Assembly (NCBI RefSeq): GCF_028288185.1
Contig: NZ_JAQBOF010000037.1
Span: forward strand, 78,824 to 142,823
Length of the DNA stretch: 64,000 nucleotides
From: Mucilaginibacter sp.
GTDB lineage: Bacteria > Bacteroidota > Bacteroidia > Sphingobacteriales > Sphingobacteriaceae
Direction of reading: 5' to 3'
This document shows, piece by piece, positions 49,642 to 57,615 of this stretch. Positions within the stretch are counted from its first letter, which is position 1, and each line of letters opens with the position of its first letter. Below the pieces are notes generated by a model, which searched no databases, was not told where the DNA came from, and worked only from the letters and a program-made list of their open reading frames with translations. A program made the translations under genes and the position numbers.

Positions 49642-50652
49642 TTATTGAATTAATAGTTTTTTGTATTCGGGTAAAATTAGTTTAAATTGATTTACAACCT
49701 CTTGCAAGCTCGCTGTAGATTGCCCGCCGGCGGCATTTCTGTGGCCGCCGCCGCTAAAGTACAATTTACAAATCTCATTTGCAGGAAAATCTCCCTTCGA
49801 ACGTAAGGAAAGTTTCACTTTATCATTTCGCTCTACTATAAACGCCGCTAAACGTATACTTGCAATTGATAGCGCGTAGTTTACTATGCCCTCTGTATCG
49901 CCGGTATTAACGTCATATTTTTCCAGATCGTGTTTGTTAACGGTAATAATTGCTGTATTAAATTCAGGCAAAACTTCAAGGCAGTTACTTAGGCAATGGC
50001 CCAAAAAGCGTAAACGATTTTCGGACGCGCTATTATATACCAACTCATGTATGCGCGAGTTTGGCGCACCAGTATCAATCAGGTCAGCGACAACTCTATG
50101 CACGGCCGATGTAGTATTAGGTAGCCTGAAAGATGCAGAATCTGTCATTATACCTGTATAAAGGCAGGTGGCAACATCTTTATTGATCAATTTTTTGTTG
50201 TCAAGTATATCAACAATAAAGCTGTATACTAATTGTGCCGCGGCGCAGGCGTTAATGTCCCAATGGCGGTAATCATCAAAATCTTCCGGTTCGAGGTGAT
50301 GATCTATCATTATTTTATATGCTGTTGCTGCACGCACCAACTCGCCCATTTCATTAATGCGGCTCAGATTATTAAAGTCCAGGCAAAAAATTATATCTGC
50401 ATCAGCAATTAAGGTTGCAGACTGCGCTGTTTTTTCGGTATAGATAATAACTTCTTCATTACCCGGCATCCAGCTTAAAAAATCCGGATAATCCGTCGGC
50501 GCAATTACCGTGGTATGATGGCCCTGCTGTATCAGGTAGTTATACAATCCTAATGACGAACCCATAGCATCCCCATCAGGTTTATGATGGGTAGTGATAA
50601 CTATTTTTTGGGGTTGAGCCAATAGGTTATTAAGCGCGGCAGTATCTAACAT
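49642..50652 (-). CDS. DHH-family phosphoesterase (NrnA-like oligoribonuclease/pAp phosphatase)
   Basis: From the ATG at 50652 the protein has 336 residues. Motifs THHKPDGDAMGSSLG, FCLDFNN (the D of motif II), the DHH motif in MIDHHLEP, and the DHHA1-domain GGGHRNAAGG are all present. This set defines the NrnA type that degrades short RNA and hydrolyses 3'-phosphoadenosine 5'-phosphate in the cytoplasm. A top-strand CAAAGCTA (complement TAGCTTTG) at 50673-50680 is a good -7 box 20 bases before the start. The FKBP lipoprotein gene follows after four bases. Confidence 0.9.
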   Translation of the reverse strand: MLDTAALNNLLAQPQKIVITTHHKPDGDAMGSSLGLYNYLIQQGHHTTVIAPTDYPDFLSWMPGNEEVIIYTEKTAQSATLIADADIIFCLDFNNLSRINEMGELVRAATAYKIMIDHHLEPEDFDDYRHWDINACAAAQLVYSFIVDILDNKKLINKDVATCLYTGIMTDSASFRLPNTTSAVHRVVADLIDTGAPNSRIHELVYNSASENRLRFLGHCLSNCLEVLPEFNTAIITVNKHDLEKYDVNTGDTEGIVNYALSIASIRLAAFIVERNDKVKLSLRSKGDFPANEICKLYFSGGGHRNAAGGQSTASLQEVVNQFKLILPEYKKLLIQ

Positions 50653-50745
50653 CAATTTTTAAAAAAGAGTTGCAAAGCTAGGTAATTTAATATTAAAGCA
50701 TTCATAATTAATTGAAAAAAGCTTTAGCCTATGGTTGCAAAACCC

Positions 50746-50753
50746 TACTTTTG
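50746..50753 (+). promoter_or_regulatory. ndk promoter -7 box
   Basis: TACTTTTG matches TAnnTTTG and lies 67 bases before the ndk ATG. A -33 TTG at normal spacing is not seen. Confidence 0.5.
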
Positions 50754-50820
50754 CACAATTATATACAAAGGTGGAATTTATATACGCCTAACATGGCGCC
50801 CACCAAATTAAAAAACACAA

Positions 50821-51240
50821 ATGGCAAGTAACAAAACTTTTACAATGATTAAGCCTGATGCTGTTGCTAACGGCCACATCGGTGCAATTTTAGATAAAAT
50901 AACCAAAAGCGGCTTTAAAATAGTCGCTTTAAAGCTAACCGCGTTAAGCGCAGAAAAAGCGGGCGAGTTTTACAGCGTCCACAAAGAGCGTGGTTTTTAT
51001 AAAGACCTGGTTTCTTTCATGTCATCAGGGCCAATTGTAGCTGCTATATTAGAGAAAGATAATGCGATTGATGATTATCGCAAGCTAATTGGCGCAACTG
51101 ATCCTACAAAGGCCGAAGAGGGAACAATCCGTAACTTATTTGCAAAATCAATTGATGCAAACGCGGTACATGGATCAGATTCTGATGAGAATGCTGAAAT
51201 AGAAGGAAGCTTTTTCTTCTCGGCTTTTGAGCGAGTTTAA
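50821..51240 (+). CDS. ndk: nucleoside diphosphate kinase
   Basis: The 139-residue enzyme transfers the gamma-phosphate between nucleoside di- and triphosphates through a phosphohistidine. The start NKTFTMIKPDAV, the RNLFAKS segment and the catalytic His in NAVHGSDS identify it. Length is normal for the family. It has its own -7 box and a strong terminator, so it is monocistronic. Confidence 0.97.
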   Translation: MASNKTFTMIKPDAVANGHIGAILDKITKSGFKIVALKLTALSAEKAGEFYSVHKERGFYKDLVSFMSSGPIVAAILEKDNAIDDYRKLIGATDPTKAEEGTIRNLFAKSIDANAVHGSDSDENAEIEGSFFFSAFERV

Positions 51241-51257
51241 ACATCGCTACGTAAAAG

Positions 51258-51304
51258 AGTTTCTAAAAGCTTCATTTTTCGAGTGCTTTTAGAAACTTTT
51301 TTTC
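51258..51304 (+). terminator. ndk terminator
   Basis: A 13-bp perfect stem (AGTTTCTAAAAGC/GCTTTTAGAAACT), 14-base loop and seven T residues, 17 bases after the stop. Confidence 0.88.
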
Positions 51305-51410
51305 ATATATGCTTGTAACCTAATTATTTAATTAATAGATTTACATTATAATGCCTCATAAGTTTGGCACAGTAGTTGCCCTATTTACTACAGGCACTAA
51401 ACATAAAAAG

Positions 51411-51608
51411 ATGAAACCATTACTAAAATTATTGCTTTATGCGCTTGTTATAGTTGTAGTGGTTTTGGTTCACGCCCTATTTTTTATTCATCACCCGCCC
51501 GAAGTACAGCTTGCGTTTTTAACGCCGGGTATTACTTTGGTTGCATACTCCATTATCCGTGATGATTTATATAAAAAGCCAACCATGCGTTGGGCTAGAG
51601 AAAGATAA
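51411..51608 (+). CDS. small two-span membrane protein
   Basis: The ATG at 51411 gives 65 residues with two hydrophobic helices (LLLYALVIVVVVLVHALFF and VQLAFLTPGITLVAYSII) and a basic tail. TAAGTTTG at 51359-51366, an exact -7 box, lies upstream of this ATG but inside the longer frame from 51351, which argues for the later start. Its last 14 bases overlap the end of the convergent DUF721 gene. Function is unknown. Confidence 0.65.
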   Translation: MKPLLKLLLYALVIVVVVLVHALFFIHHPPEVQLAFLTPGITLVAYSIIRDDLYKKPTMRWARER

Positions 51609-51885
51609 TCTCTTCAACTAATATACTCTTAGCTTCATTATTTATCTTCTCCATTATTTGCATGCGCATTTGCATCAGTTCGTTTTTTATTACGGATGAT
51701 TCAATACGTAAAAATAATTTCTTATCATGTATAAATAGTTCCTTAGTACGGTTAGCTACTGATTTGCCTACAAGCTCGGGCCATTGCGCAATTATGCCTG
51801 TCTCATCAAACTTGCGTTTAATTTTATAAACCTGCATCATCTGCTCAATAGCTTCTTTAAGCGATTTGTCGTTAGTTCTGCGCAT
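51595..51885 (-). CDS. DUF721 (DciA-like) protein
   Basis: The 96-residue protein has the DUF721 pattern: SLKEAIEQMMQVY at the start, then WPELVGKSVANRTKELF and the strand LFLRIESSVIKNEL. Related DciA proteins load the replicative helicase in bacteria without DnaC/DnaI. The start overlaps the end of recF by 14 bases, a close coupling often seen for these two genes. Its 3' end overlaps the convergent small membrane gene by 14 bases. Confidence 0.85.
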   Translation of the reverse strand: MRRTNDKSLKEAIEQMMQVYKIKRKFDETGIIAQWPELVGKSVANRTKELFIHDKKLFLRIESSVIKNELMQMRMQIMEKINNEAKSILVEEIIFL

Positions 51886-52978
51886 TTATTTCGCCCTCCT
51901 TTACTTTAAATATACGGATAGGTATATTCATACTATCAAATATGTTGCTTACCCGGGCACTGTCGGTATCGGTAATAAATACCTGCCCAAAATCATTGTT
52001 TGATACCATCTGCATTAGCTTGGTTACCCGCAGATCATCTAATTTATCAAAAATATCATCAAGCAGTAATAACGGCTTAAAACCCTTTTGCTGATCAAGG
52101 AAGCTATACTGCGCTAACTTCAATGCTATTAAAAAAGATTTTTGCTGTCCTTGCGATCCAAATTTTTTCATGGACATGCCGTGTATCGCAAATTGCAGCT
52201 CATCTTTATGTATGCCGGCTGTAGTGCGTTCTAAAACACGGTCTTTTTCTAAACTCTTTTTTAATAGCGATGCAAAGTTATCATGCAATAACTGCGACTC
52301 GTATATCAGCTCTACCTGCTCGGCGTTATCGCTTAAAAACTGGTAATGCTTATTAAATATAGCGGTAAAAGTTTCCATAAAGGCACGGCGTTTTTCAAAT
52401 ATACGCGCACCCGATGTAATTAACTGTTCGTCCATTACCTCCAGCAAATTGGGGTCATACCGTCTGGTATCGGCAATTTGTTTTAAAAGCGCGTTACGGT
52501 TTATCAACACTTTGTTATAGGTTATCAGTTCATCCAAATAGGAGTTATCTGTTTGCGAAATTACGTTATCAATAAACTTGCGCCGCTCTTCACTACCTTC
52601 TATAATAATACTGATATCATAAGGTGATACCATTACCAGAGGCAGTAAACCTATATGATCGGCCAGGCGCTGGTAATCCTTCTTATTACGTTTAAACTGT
52701 TTTTTTTGATTGCGCTTTACCGAACAGGCAACCGCTTCGTTCTGGTCGTTTTTATTAAATGTACCGGTGATGATAAAAAAATCTGTCCCCTGTTTTATTT
52801 GCTGGCTATCTATAGGGTTAAAATAGCTTTTGCATAATGACAGGTAATGAATAGCATCCAGCAAATTTGTTTTGCCGGCACCGTTATTACCCAGGAACGC
52901 GTTTACACCTTCGCTAAAGGATAGCTCGGCTTCTTCATAGTTCTTAAAGTTAATAACTGACAGCTGTTTTAGATACAT
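51872..52978 (-). CDS. recF: DNA replication and repair protein RecF
   Basis: The 368-residue SMC-like ATPase loads RecA at gaps with RecO and RecR. Walker A is in GNNGAGKTNLLDA, the ABC-type signature in KKFGSQGQQKSFLIALKLA and Walker B in PLLLLDDIFDKLD. Length is standard. dnaA and dnaN are not beside it, so this is not an origin region. The downstream DUF721 gene overlaps it. Confidence 0.96.
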   Translation of the reverse strand: MYLKQLSVINFKNYEEAELSFSEGVNAFLGNNGAGKTNLLDAIHYLSLCKSYFNPIDSQQIKQGTDFFIITGTFNKNDQNEAVACSVKRNQKKQFKRNKKDYQRLADHIGLLPLVMVSPYDISIIIEGSEERRKFIDNVISQTDNSYLDELITYNKVLINRNALLKQIADTRRYDPNLLEVMDEQLITSGARIFEKRRAFMETFTAIFNKHYQFLSDNAEQVELIYESQLLHDNFASLLKKSLEKDRVLERTTAGIHKDELQFAIHGMSMKKFGSQGQQKSFLIALKLAQYSFLDQQKGFKPLLLLDDIFDKLDDLRVTKLMQMVSNNDFGQVFITDTDSARVSNIFDSMNIPIRIFKVKEGEINAQN

Positions 52979-52988
52979 AAGGATGCAT

Positions 52989-52996
52989 CAAATTTA
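52989..52996 (-). promoter_or_regulatory. recF -7 box close to the start codon
   Basis: Complement reads TAAATTTG, an exact TAnnTTTG match, ten bases before the ATG; the leader would be only a few bases long. No clear -33 TTG. Confidence 0.45.
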
Positions 52997-53068
52997 GCAA
53001 TTACCGCACTGCTTTTTTAGCTTATCAGCGATTAAAAAAAACATCCTTATTTATTAAAATAAAAACTG

Positions 53069-53099
53069 TTGCTAAAACTTTTTAAAAAATGTAGTTTTG
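53069..53099 (+). promoter_or_regulatory. promoter of the TPR protein gene
   Basis: TTG at 53069-53071 and TAGTTTTG at 53092-53099 with 20 bases between, 22 bases before the ATG. Confidence 0.65.
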
Positions 53100-53121
53100 C
53101 AAACTTTAATTTAGAATAGAA

Positions 53122-53799
53122 ATGTCAAAAAACCAGGAGAATACCACTTTGCAACTAAAAGACGACAACTTTGCACGGGTTAGTAAATTTACACGCGAGA
53201 ATCAAAAAAGCTTAGTATTTATAGCTTCGGCTATAGTTGCCATGATATTGGTATATGTTTTATACCAAAAATTATATTTAGCGCCCAGAGAAAGTAAAGC
53301 TACCGATCAAATGCACGTAGCGCAAGATTTTTGGGCAAAAAAGGATTGGGACAAAGCTATTAAAGGCGATGCCGGTTACCCTGGATTTGAAAAAATAATT
53401 ACCGAATACAGCAATACCAAAGCTGCCAACCTTGCTTGCTTTTATTTAGGCGTTGCTTATTTAAACAAAGGCGAATACCGTAAAGCTATTGACAACCTGA
53501 ATAACTACAGAGGCGATGATGTTATGGTTGCAGCCGAAGCATACGGTAACACCGGCGATGCTTATGTTGAGTTGAAAGATTATGACAAAGCTGCATCATA
53601 CTTTAAAAAAGCAATTGATAAAGCAAGCAATAACTTTTTATCGCCACTTTATTTAAAAAAATTAGGCTTGGTTTACGAAGCGCAAAATGCTAATAAAGAT
53701 GCCCGCGAAGCTTACAAATCAATAAAAACCGAATACCCAACCAGCGGCGAAGCACAAAACATAGACGAGTATATTGCTCGGGTTGATGCTAAATTATAA
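53122..53799 (+). CDS. TPR-repeat inner-membrane protein
   Basis: The 225-residue protein has one membrane helix near residues 30-50 (LVFIASAIVAMILVYVLY) and at least three tetratricopeptide repeats behind it (ANLACFYLGVAYLNKGEYRK, AEAYGNTGDAYVELKDYDKA, PLYLKKLGLVYEAQ). This is the YfgM-like layout, a periplasm-facing scaffold that helps in envelope protein folding. The partner is not identified. ribH follows on the same strand across an inverted repeat. Confidence 0.88.
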   Translation: MSKNQENTTLQLKDDNFARVSKFTRENQKSLVFIASAIVAMILVYVLYQKLYLAPRESKATDQMHVAQDFWAKKDWDKAIKGDAGYPGFEKIITEYSNTKAANLACFYLGVAYLNKGEYRKAIDNLNNYRGDDVMVAAEAYGNTGDAYVELKDYDKAASYFKKAIDKASNNFLSPLYLKKLGLVYEAQNANKDAREAYKSIKTEYPTSGEAQNIDEYIARVDAKL

Positions 53800-53870
53800 A
53801 GATTAGTGATTGGAGATTAAAGATTAGTAATAGCACCAGGCAACTAATCTTTAATCTCTAATCTTTAATA
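53797..53870. repeat. inverted repeat of GATTAAAGATTAG words
   Basis: The left arm repeats AAAGATTAG twice and the right arm CTAATCTTTAA twice, giving an imperfect hairpin of about 28 bp between the TPR gene and ribH. Related words recur around 54952 and 55027. It may act as a terminator or RNA stabiliser. Confidence 0.55.
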
Positions 53871-53880
53871 ACTCACACCC

Positions 53881-54375
53881 ATGGCTACACAGCTAAAAAA
53901 CTTATCAGATTTTTCGGGGATAGCAATACCTTCGGCAGCGCCATATAGTTTTGGCATCGTGGTGTCTGAGTGGAATACTGAGATCACTAACGCTTTATAC
54001 CAGGGCGCTTATAAAAGCCTTTTAGATAATGGCGCCGTTGCTGATAATATACAGACCTATGCGGTTCCGGGTAGCTTTGAATTAACATCGGGCGCAGACT
54101 TGCTGTTAAAAAACAGCAGCCTTGATGCAATAATTTGTTTAGGCTGCGTTATACAAGGAGAAACAAGGCATTTTGATTTTATTTGTAACGCGGTAGCAAA
54201 TGGGTTAAGCAATGTTGCCATAAAGTATTCAAAACCTGTTATATTTGGTGTATTAACTACCGATAATCAGCAGCAAGCTATTGATAGATCTGGTGGAAAA
54301 CACGGAAATAAAGGAGATGAAGCGGCAATAACAGCCATTAAAATGGCCGACCTTGCTAAAACTTTACAGCGTTAA
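53881..54375 (+). CDS. ribH: 6,7-dimethyl-8-ribityllumazine synthase
   Basis: The 164-residue enzyme condenses 5-amino-6-ribitylaminouracil with 3,4-dihydroxybutanone phosphate, the penultimate step of riboflavin synthesis. VVSEWN at the substrate site, VPGSFEL, CLGCVIQGETRHFD with the catalytic His, and VIFGVLTTDN are the family motifs. Other rib genes are not nearby and no FMN riboswitch is visible. Confidence 0.96.
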   Translation: MATQLKNLSDFSGIAIPSAAPYSFGIVVSEWNTEITNALYQGAYKSLLDNGAVADNIQTYAVPGSFELTSGADLLLKNSSLDAIICLGCVIQGETRHFDFICNAVANGLSNVAIKYSKPVIFGVLTTDNQQQAIDRSGGKHGNKGDEAAITAIKMADLAKTLQR

Positions 54376-54411
54376 TTTCCGTATAACAGATATAATATAG
54401 ATATTAGTAAC

Positions 54412-54525
54412 ATGAGAAAAATCGTTTATATAGTTCTTCTGGCATTAACAATGGGTAGCATGCTTACTTCATGCACCAATAAACTTTGCCCTGCTTACAG
54501 CTCTTATCCAAGAGGTCGCCGCTAA
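54412..54525 (+). CDS. 37-residue lipoprotein
   Basis: A short frame codes for a lipoprotein signal peptide with lipobox LTSC (Cys21) and only 16 further residues, including a second Cys and ending in SSYPRGRR. The mature peptide C-T-N-K-L-C-P-A-Y-S is compact and basic. The gene begins 36 bases after ribH. Very small lipoproteins of this sort occur in the phylum, but I know no function. The clean signal peptide and position argue that it is real. Confidence 0.65.
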   Translation: MRKIVYIVLLALTMGSMLTSCTNKLCPAYSSYPRGRR

Positions 54526-54603
54526 TCCAAAACTCTTTTCAAAATCTGCACCAAAGAAATATTTGTTTGACTTTATAATTACTTATAAGGAGATAAGCAT
54601 TCT

Positions 54604-54611
54604 TATCTTTG
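54604..54611 (+). promoter_or_regulatory. ytxJ -7 box, nearly leaderless
   Basis: TATCTTTG matches TAnnTTTG and ends seven bases before the ATG, so transcription should begin within about three bases of the start codon. Confidence 0.5.
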
Positions 54612-54618
54612 CACTAAT

Positions 54619-54951
54619 ATGGCGTGGATACAATTACAATCGGCAGAACAGCTTAATAACATTAAACAACAACAGGGTTATAGCCTGATATTTAAACATA
54701 GCACGCGTTGCTCCATCAGTATGATGGCCAAAAGGCGCTTTGAATTAGATTGGGAAGATCTGCCCGAAAACATGCCACTATATTTCCTGGACCTGATACA
54801 ACACCGCGACATATCCAACCAAATTGTACAACTATTCCAGGTGCATCATGAATCACCACAACTACTATTGATTAAAGACGGCGAGTGCATACTTGACCAA
54901 TCGCATGGCGGGATATCGATAGAGGAGGCTTTGTCAGAGATCATTTTGTAA
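54619..54951 (+). CDS. ytxJ: bacillithiol system redox-active protein YtxJ
   Basis: The 110-residue thioredoxin-like protein has IFKHSTRCSIS near residues 24-34, with the single active Cys, and the cis-Pro in ESPQLLLI. This is the YtxJ/DUF2847 pattern of monothiol bacilliredoxins that remove bacillithiol from proteins. Its presence suggests that the organism makes bacillithiol, as several Bacteroidota do. Start codon is unambiguous. No bsh genes are in the window. Confidence 0.9.
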   Translation: MAWIQLQSAEQLNNIKQQQGYSLIFKHSTRCSISMMAKRRFELDWEDLPENMPLYFLDLIQHRDISNQIVQLFQVHHESPQLLLIKDGECILDQSHGGISIEEALSEIIL

Positions 54952-55037
54952 AGATTAGTTGTCAAAGACTAATTATTAAAGTTAGGCCTATCGCTTATGT
55001 CGTGATGGGTTGTATCAGTAATTATCTAATCTTTAAC

Positions 55038-55045
55038 TATATTTG
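55038..55045 (+). promoter_or_regulatory. toxin-antitoxin promoter -7 box
   Basis: TATATTTG, an exact consensus match, lies 18 bases before the antitoxin ATG at 55064. Confidence 0.55.
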
Positions 55046-55063
55046 TATAAAGACAAAAAAGCA

Positions 55064-55270
55064 ATGACTGTTTTACAAATAACTATACCCGAACAGAAAG
55101 AAAAAGCTGTGCGTATTCTCCTAAAAGAGTTAGGGGTTAGCGTGAAAAAGGTAAGTGCCGATAATCATCCCTTATTAAAAAAAATAAAAACTGCTGTTAG
55201 CGAATTGAATGATATTAAAGCTGGTAACACAACCGCTAATAACTTTGATGATCTGCTAAATGAACTATAA
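55064..55270 (+). CDS. antitoxin-like protein of a type II pair
   Basis: From the ATG at 55064 the protein has 68 residues: a short beta strand (TVLQITIPEQ), a helix (KAVRILLKELGV) and a disordered acidic end (NTTANNFDDLLNEL). This fits a small antitoxin whose C-terminus wraps the toxin. A frame reaching back to 55043 would start inside the -7 box. Its 3' end overlaps the toxin start by 11 bases, the classic arrangement. Confidence 0.7.
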   Translation: MTVLQITIPEQKEKAVRILLKELGVSVKKVSADNHPLLKKIKTAVSELNDIKAGNTTANNFDDLLNEL

Positions 55271-55595
55271 TATTAAAACTATTCCTAGTTTTGAAAAGGA
55301 CATTAAAGTATTAAATAAAAAATATCGATCATTTAAGTCGGACCTGCTTAAACTTAGAGAGTTGCTTAATAATGATCCTAAAGCCGGAATCCCACTTGGA
55401 AATTCATGTTACAAGATCAGGATTCCAATAGCTAGCAAAAACAAAGGTAAAAGCGGCGGTGCACGCGTAATAACACACGTGATCTCTGTTAATGAACTTC
55501 AAGGAGTGATTTATCTTTTGGCAATCTATGACAAATCAGAGCAAGAAAGCATCACTGATAAAAAGGTTAGAGATTTACTAAAAGAAATAATTTAA
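55260..55595 (+). CDS. RelE/ParE-superfamily toxin-like protein
   Basis: The 111-residue basic protein has the RelE/ParE fold order: IKTIPSFEKDIKVLNKKY helix, SDLLKLRELLNND helix, then strands CYKIRI, GARVITHVI and VIYLLAIYDKSE. The Y-D-K-S end motif and Lys-rich helices fit mRNA-interferase-like toxins of the HigB/RelE type. It overlaps the antitoxin gene by 11 bases. Type II toxins of this group stop translation or replication; which one applies is not readable. Confidence 0.8.
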   Translation: MNYNIKTIPSFEKDIKVLNKKYRSFKSDLLKLRELLNNDPKAGIPLGNSCYKIRIPIASKNKGKSGGARVITHVISVNELQGVIYLLAIYDKSEQESITDKKVRDLLKEII

Positions 55596-55601
55596 CCCAC
55601 T

Positions 55602-56003
55602 CTACCACCCAAAATCTACCGTCTTCACAACATCTGGATGCAAACTTACCGCTACGGGGCAGTTAAGCGCGGCATGTTCTAGTAGTTTTTTTTCATTTTC
55701 GGTATATTGATTAGGGAATTTAAGGCTGATGATCACCTCGGCTACGCGGCGCGGATTGGCAGCCATAACTTTAGTAACCTCGGCGCTGGTATTATCCATA
55801 TCAATACCATGTGCATCAGCAGCAATAGCCATTGTTGTTAGCATACAACCGGCTAATGATTCGGCCAGCAGATCGGTCGGCGAAAATGCTTCACCCTTGC
55901 CTTTATTATCGGTTGGTGCGTCAGTAATAATTTTTGTTCCTGATTGCAGGTGAGTAGCCTCGGTACGTAAGCCGCCTAAGTACGTTGTTTGTATAGTTGC
56001 CAT
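55602..56003 (-). CDS. OsmC-family peroxidase-like protein
   Basis: The 133-residue protein has two redox cysteines in LAGCMLTTM and LNCPVAVSLHPDV, the OsmC/Ohr signature, with the Arg/Glu elements in between. OsmC-type proteins reduce organic hydroperoxides using lipoyl or other thiols. It converges on the toxin gene with six bases between stops. Short repeats of TTCGGAT lie just upstream of its start. Confidence 0.9.
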   Translation of the reverse strand: MATIQTTYLGGLRTEATHLQSGTKIITDAPTDNKGKGEAFSPTDLLAESLAGCMLTTMAIAADAHGIDMDNTSAEVTKVMAANPRRVAEVIISLKFPNQYTENEKKLLEHAALNCPVAVSLHPDVVKTVDFGW

Positions 56004-56146
56004 GATTTTTATTTCGGATTTCGGATGTTCGATTTCGGATTTAATATTCTTACAAATTTATGATCTTTATTAGCTTACGTATATCAATTAACTGTAATAT
56101 ATTTTATAAAAACATTTCCCCTTTAGGGGTTAGGTGGTTTTTTACT

Positions 56147-56154
56147 TACTTTTG
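56147..56154 (+). promoter_or_regulatory. lipA -7 box, apparently leaderless
   Basis: TACTTTTG matches TAnnTTTG and ends four bases before the lipA ATG at 56159. A CCCCTTTAGGGG palindrome lies at 56118-56129. No clear -33 TTG. Confidence 0.45.
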
Positions 56155-56158
56155 CTTT

Positions 56159-57037
56159 ATGATTGATTTGCCGGTAGTACCTGTTAACCAACCACAACGC
56201 AAGCCGGATTGGCTAAGGGTAAAGCTTCCTGTTGGGAAAGAGTATGCCCACGTTCGTAGTTTGGTTGATACCCATAAGCTGCACACCATTTGCGAAAGTG
56301 GCAATTGCCCCAATATGGGCGAGTGCTGGGGTGCCGGTACGGCTACATTTATGATACTAGGCAATATTTGTACCCGCTCTTGCTCATTTTGCGCGGTAGC
56401 AACCGGCAGGCCATTAGCTGTTGATACGGATGAGCCTAACCGCGTAGCTAATTCGGTTAAACTTATGCAGGTAAAACATTGCGTAATAACCTCGGTTGAT
56501 CGTGATGACCTTAAAGATGGTGGCTCCATCATTTGGGCCGAAACCATTAATGCCATCCGTAGGGAAAGCCCTGAAACTACTTTAGAAACTTTATTGCCAG
56601 ACTTTAGAGGACAATGGGATAATTTGGCTCGTGTACTGGAAACCCGTCCCGAAGTAGTATCTCATAACTTAGAGACCGTACGCCGCTTAACAAAAGAGGT
56701 GCGTATACAAGCTAAGTATGACCGTAGCCTGGAAGCATTAAAGCAAATATCGGCATCGGGCTTACGCACAAAATCGGGTATTATGCTGGGCTTGGGCGAG
56801 CGGGAAGAAGATGTTTTAGAAGCAATGGATGACTTACTGGCAGCAGGTGTACATATATTAACACTAGGGCAATATTTACAGCCAACACGCAGCCATCACC
56901 CGGTGATTGACTGGATACATCCTGACCAATTTGCTTTTTATAAACAAATTGGGTTAGACAAGGGTTTCAGGTATGTTGAAAGCGGACCATTAGTTCGTTC
57001 ATCCTATCATGCTGAAAAACACCTGTTTGAAATATAA
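56159..57037 (+). CDS. lipA: lipoyl synthase
   Basis: The ATG at 56159 gives 292 residues; the longer frame from 56060 adds a segment without family resemblance. This radical SAM enzyme inserts two sulfurs into octanoyl chains on lipoyl domains. The auxiliary cluster motif C-x4-C-x5-C is in CESGNCPNMGEC and the radical SAM C-x3-C-x2-C in CTRSCSFC. The product serves pyruvate and glycine cleavage enzymes, and gcvP is in this window. The sigma factor gene follows 24 bases downstream. Confidence 0.95.
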   Translation: MIDLPVVPVNQPQRKPDWLRVKLPVGKEYAHVRSLVDTHKLHTICESGNCPNMGECWGAGTATFMILGNICTRSCSFCAVATGRPLAVDTDEPNRVANSVKLMQVKHCVITSVDRDDLKDGGSIIWAETINAIRRESPETTLETLLPDFRGQWDNLARVLETRPEVVSHNLETVRRLTKEVRIQAKYDRSLEALKQISASGLRTKSGIMLGLGEREEDVLEAMDDLLAAGVHILTLGQYLQPTRSHHPVIDWIHPDQFAFYKQIGLDKGFRYVESGPLVRSSYHAEKHLFEI

Positions 57038-57061
57038 ATATTCCTTTATATCTTCACCATA

Positions 57062-57607
57062 TTGAGTACGAAAATTAAACTTTCAGAAGAAGAGCTGGTG
57101 CTTGCCCTGAGGAATAGGGAGAAGGTTGCCGTGGAGGCGCTGTACGATATGTACTCGGCATCGCTTTACGGTGTAATCGTTCGTATCGTTATTGATGAAG
57201 CTACTTCTGAAGACGTTTTACAGGAAACTTTTGTAAAAATATGGCGCTCTTTCCCGAGTTATAGTGCTGATAAAGGCCGCTTATTTACGTGGATGGTAAA
57301 CATAGCGCGCAACCTGTCTATAGATAAATTAAGATCGAAAGATTTTAAGAATCATAGTAAAAACCAAGAGTTGGAAAACAACGTAACTTTCATTGACGAA
57401 CAAAAAAACACAGTATACAAACCTGAGTTGATGGGCATCAAAGAGCTGGTACAAAAGCTTAAGCCCGAGCAAAAGTCCATCCTTGACCTGGTATATTTTA
57501 AAGGTTATACCCATGTCGAAGCTGCCGATGAGTTAGGCATTCCGCTTGGAACAATTAAAACCCGGTTACGAATGGCAATAATTGAACTCAGGAAAAATTT
57601 TAATTAA
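57062..57607 (+). CDS. ECF-type RNA polymerase sigma factor
   Basis: The 181-residue protein has region 2 (VAVEALYDMYSASLYGVIVRIV, split over residues 16-37, then ATSEDVLQETFVKIW and FTWMVNIARNLSIDKLR) and region 4 (KGYTHVEAADELGIPLGTIKTRLR). The frame opens with TTG at 57062; no ATG fits, since the next in-frame one is deep in region 2. It is coupled to the anti-sigma gene eight bases downstream. Confidence 0.93.
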   Translation: MSTKIKLSEEELVLALRNREKVAVEALYDMYSASLYGVIVRIVIDEATSEDVLQETFVKIWRSFPSYSADKGRLFTWMVNIARNLSIDKLRSKDFKNHSKNQELENNVTFIDEQKNTVYKPELMGIKELVQKLKPEQKSILDLVYFKGYTHVEAADELGIPLGTIKTRLRMAIIELRKNFN

Positions 57608-57615
57608 TAGCCGAA

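Noticed and set aside
51872..52978. Replication origin near recF
   Set aside because: dnaA, dnaN and DnaA-box clusters are absent around recF.
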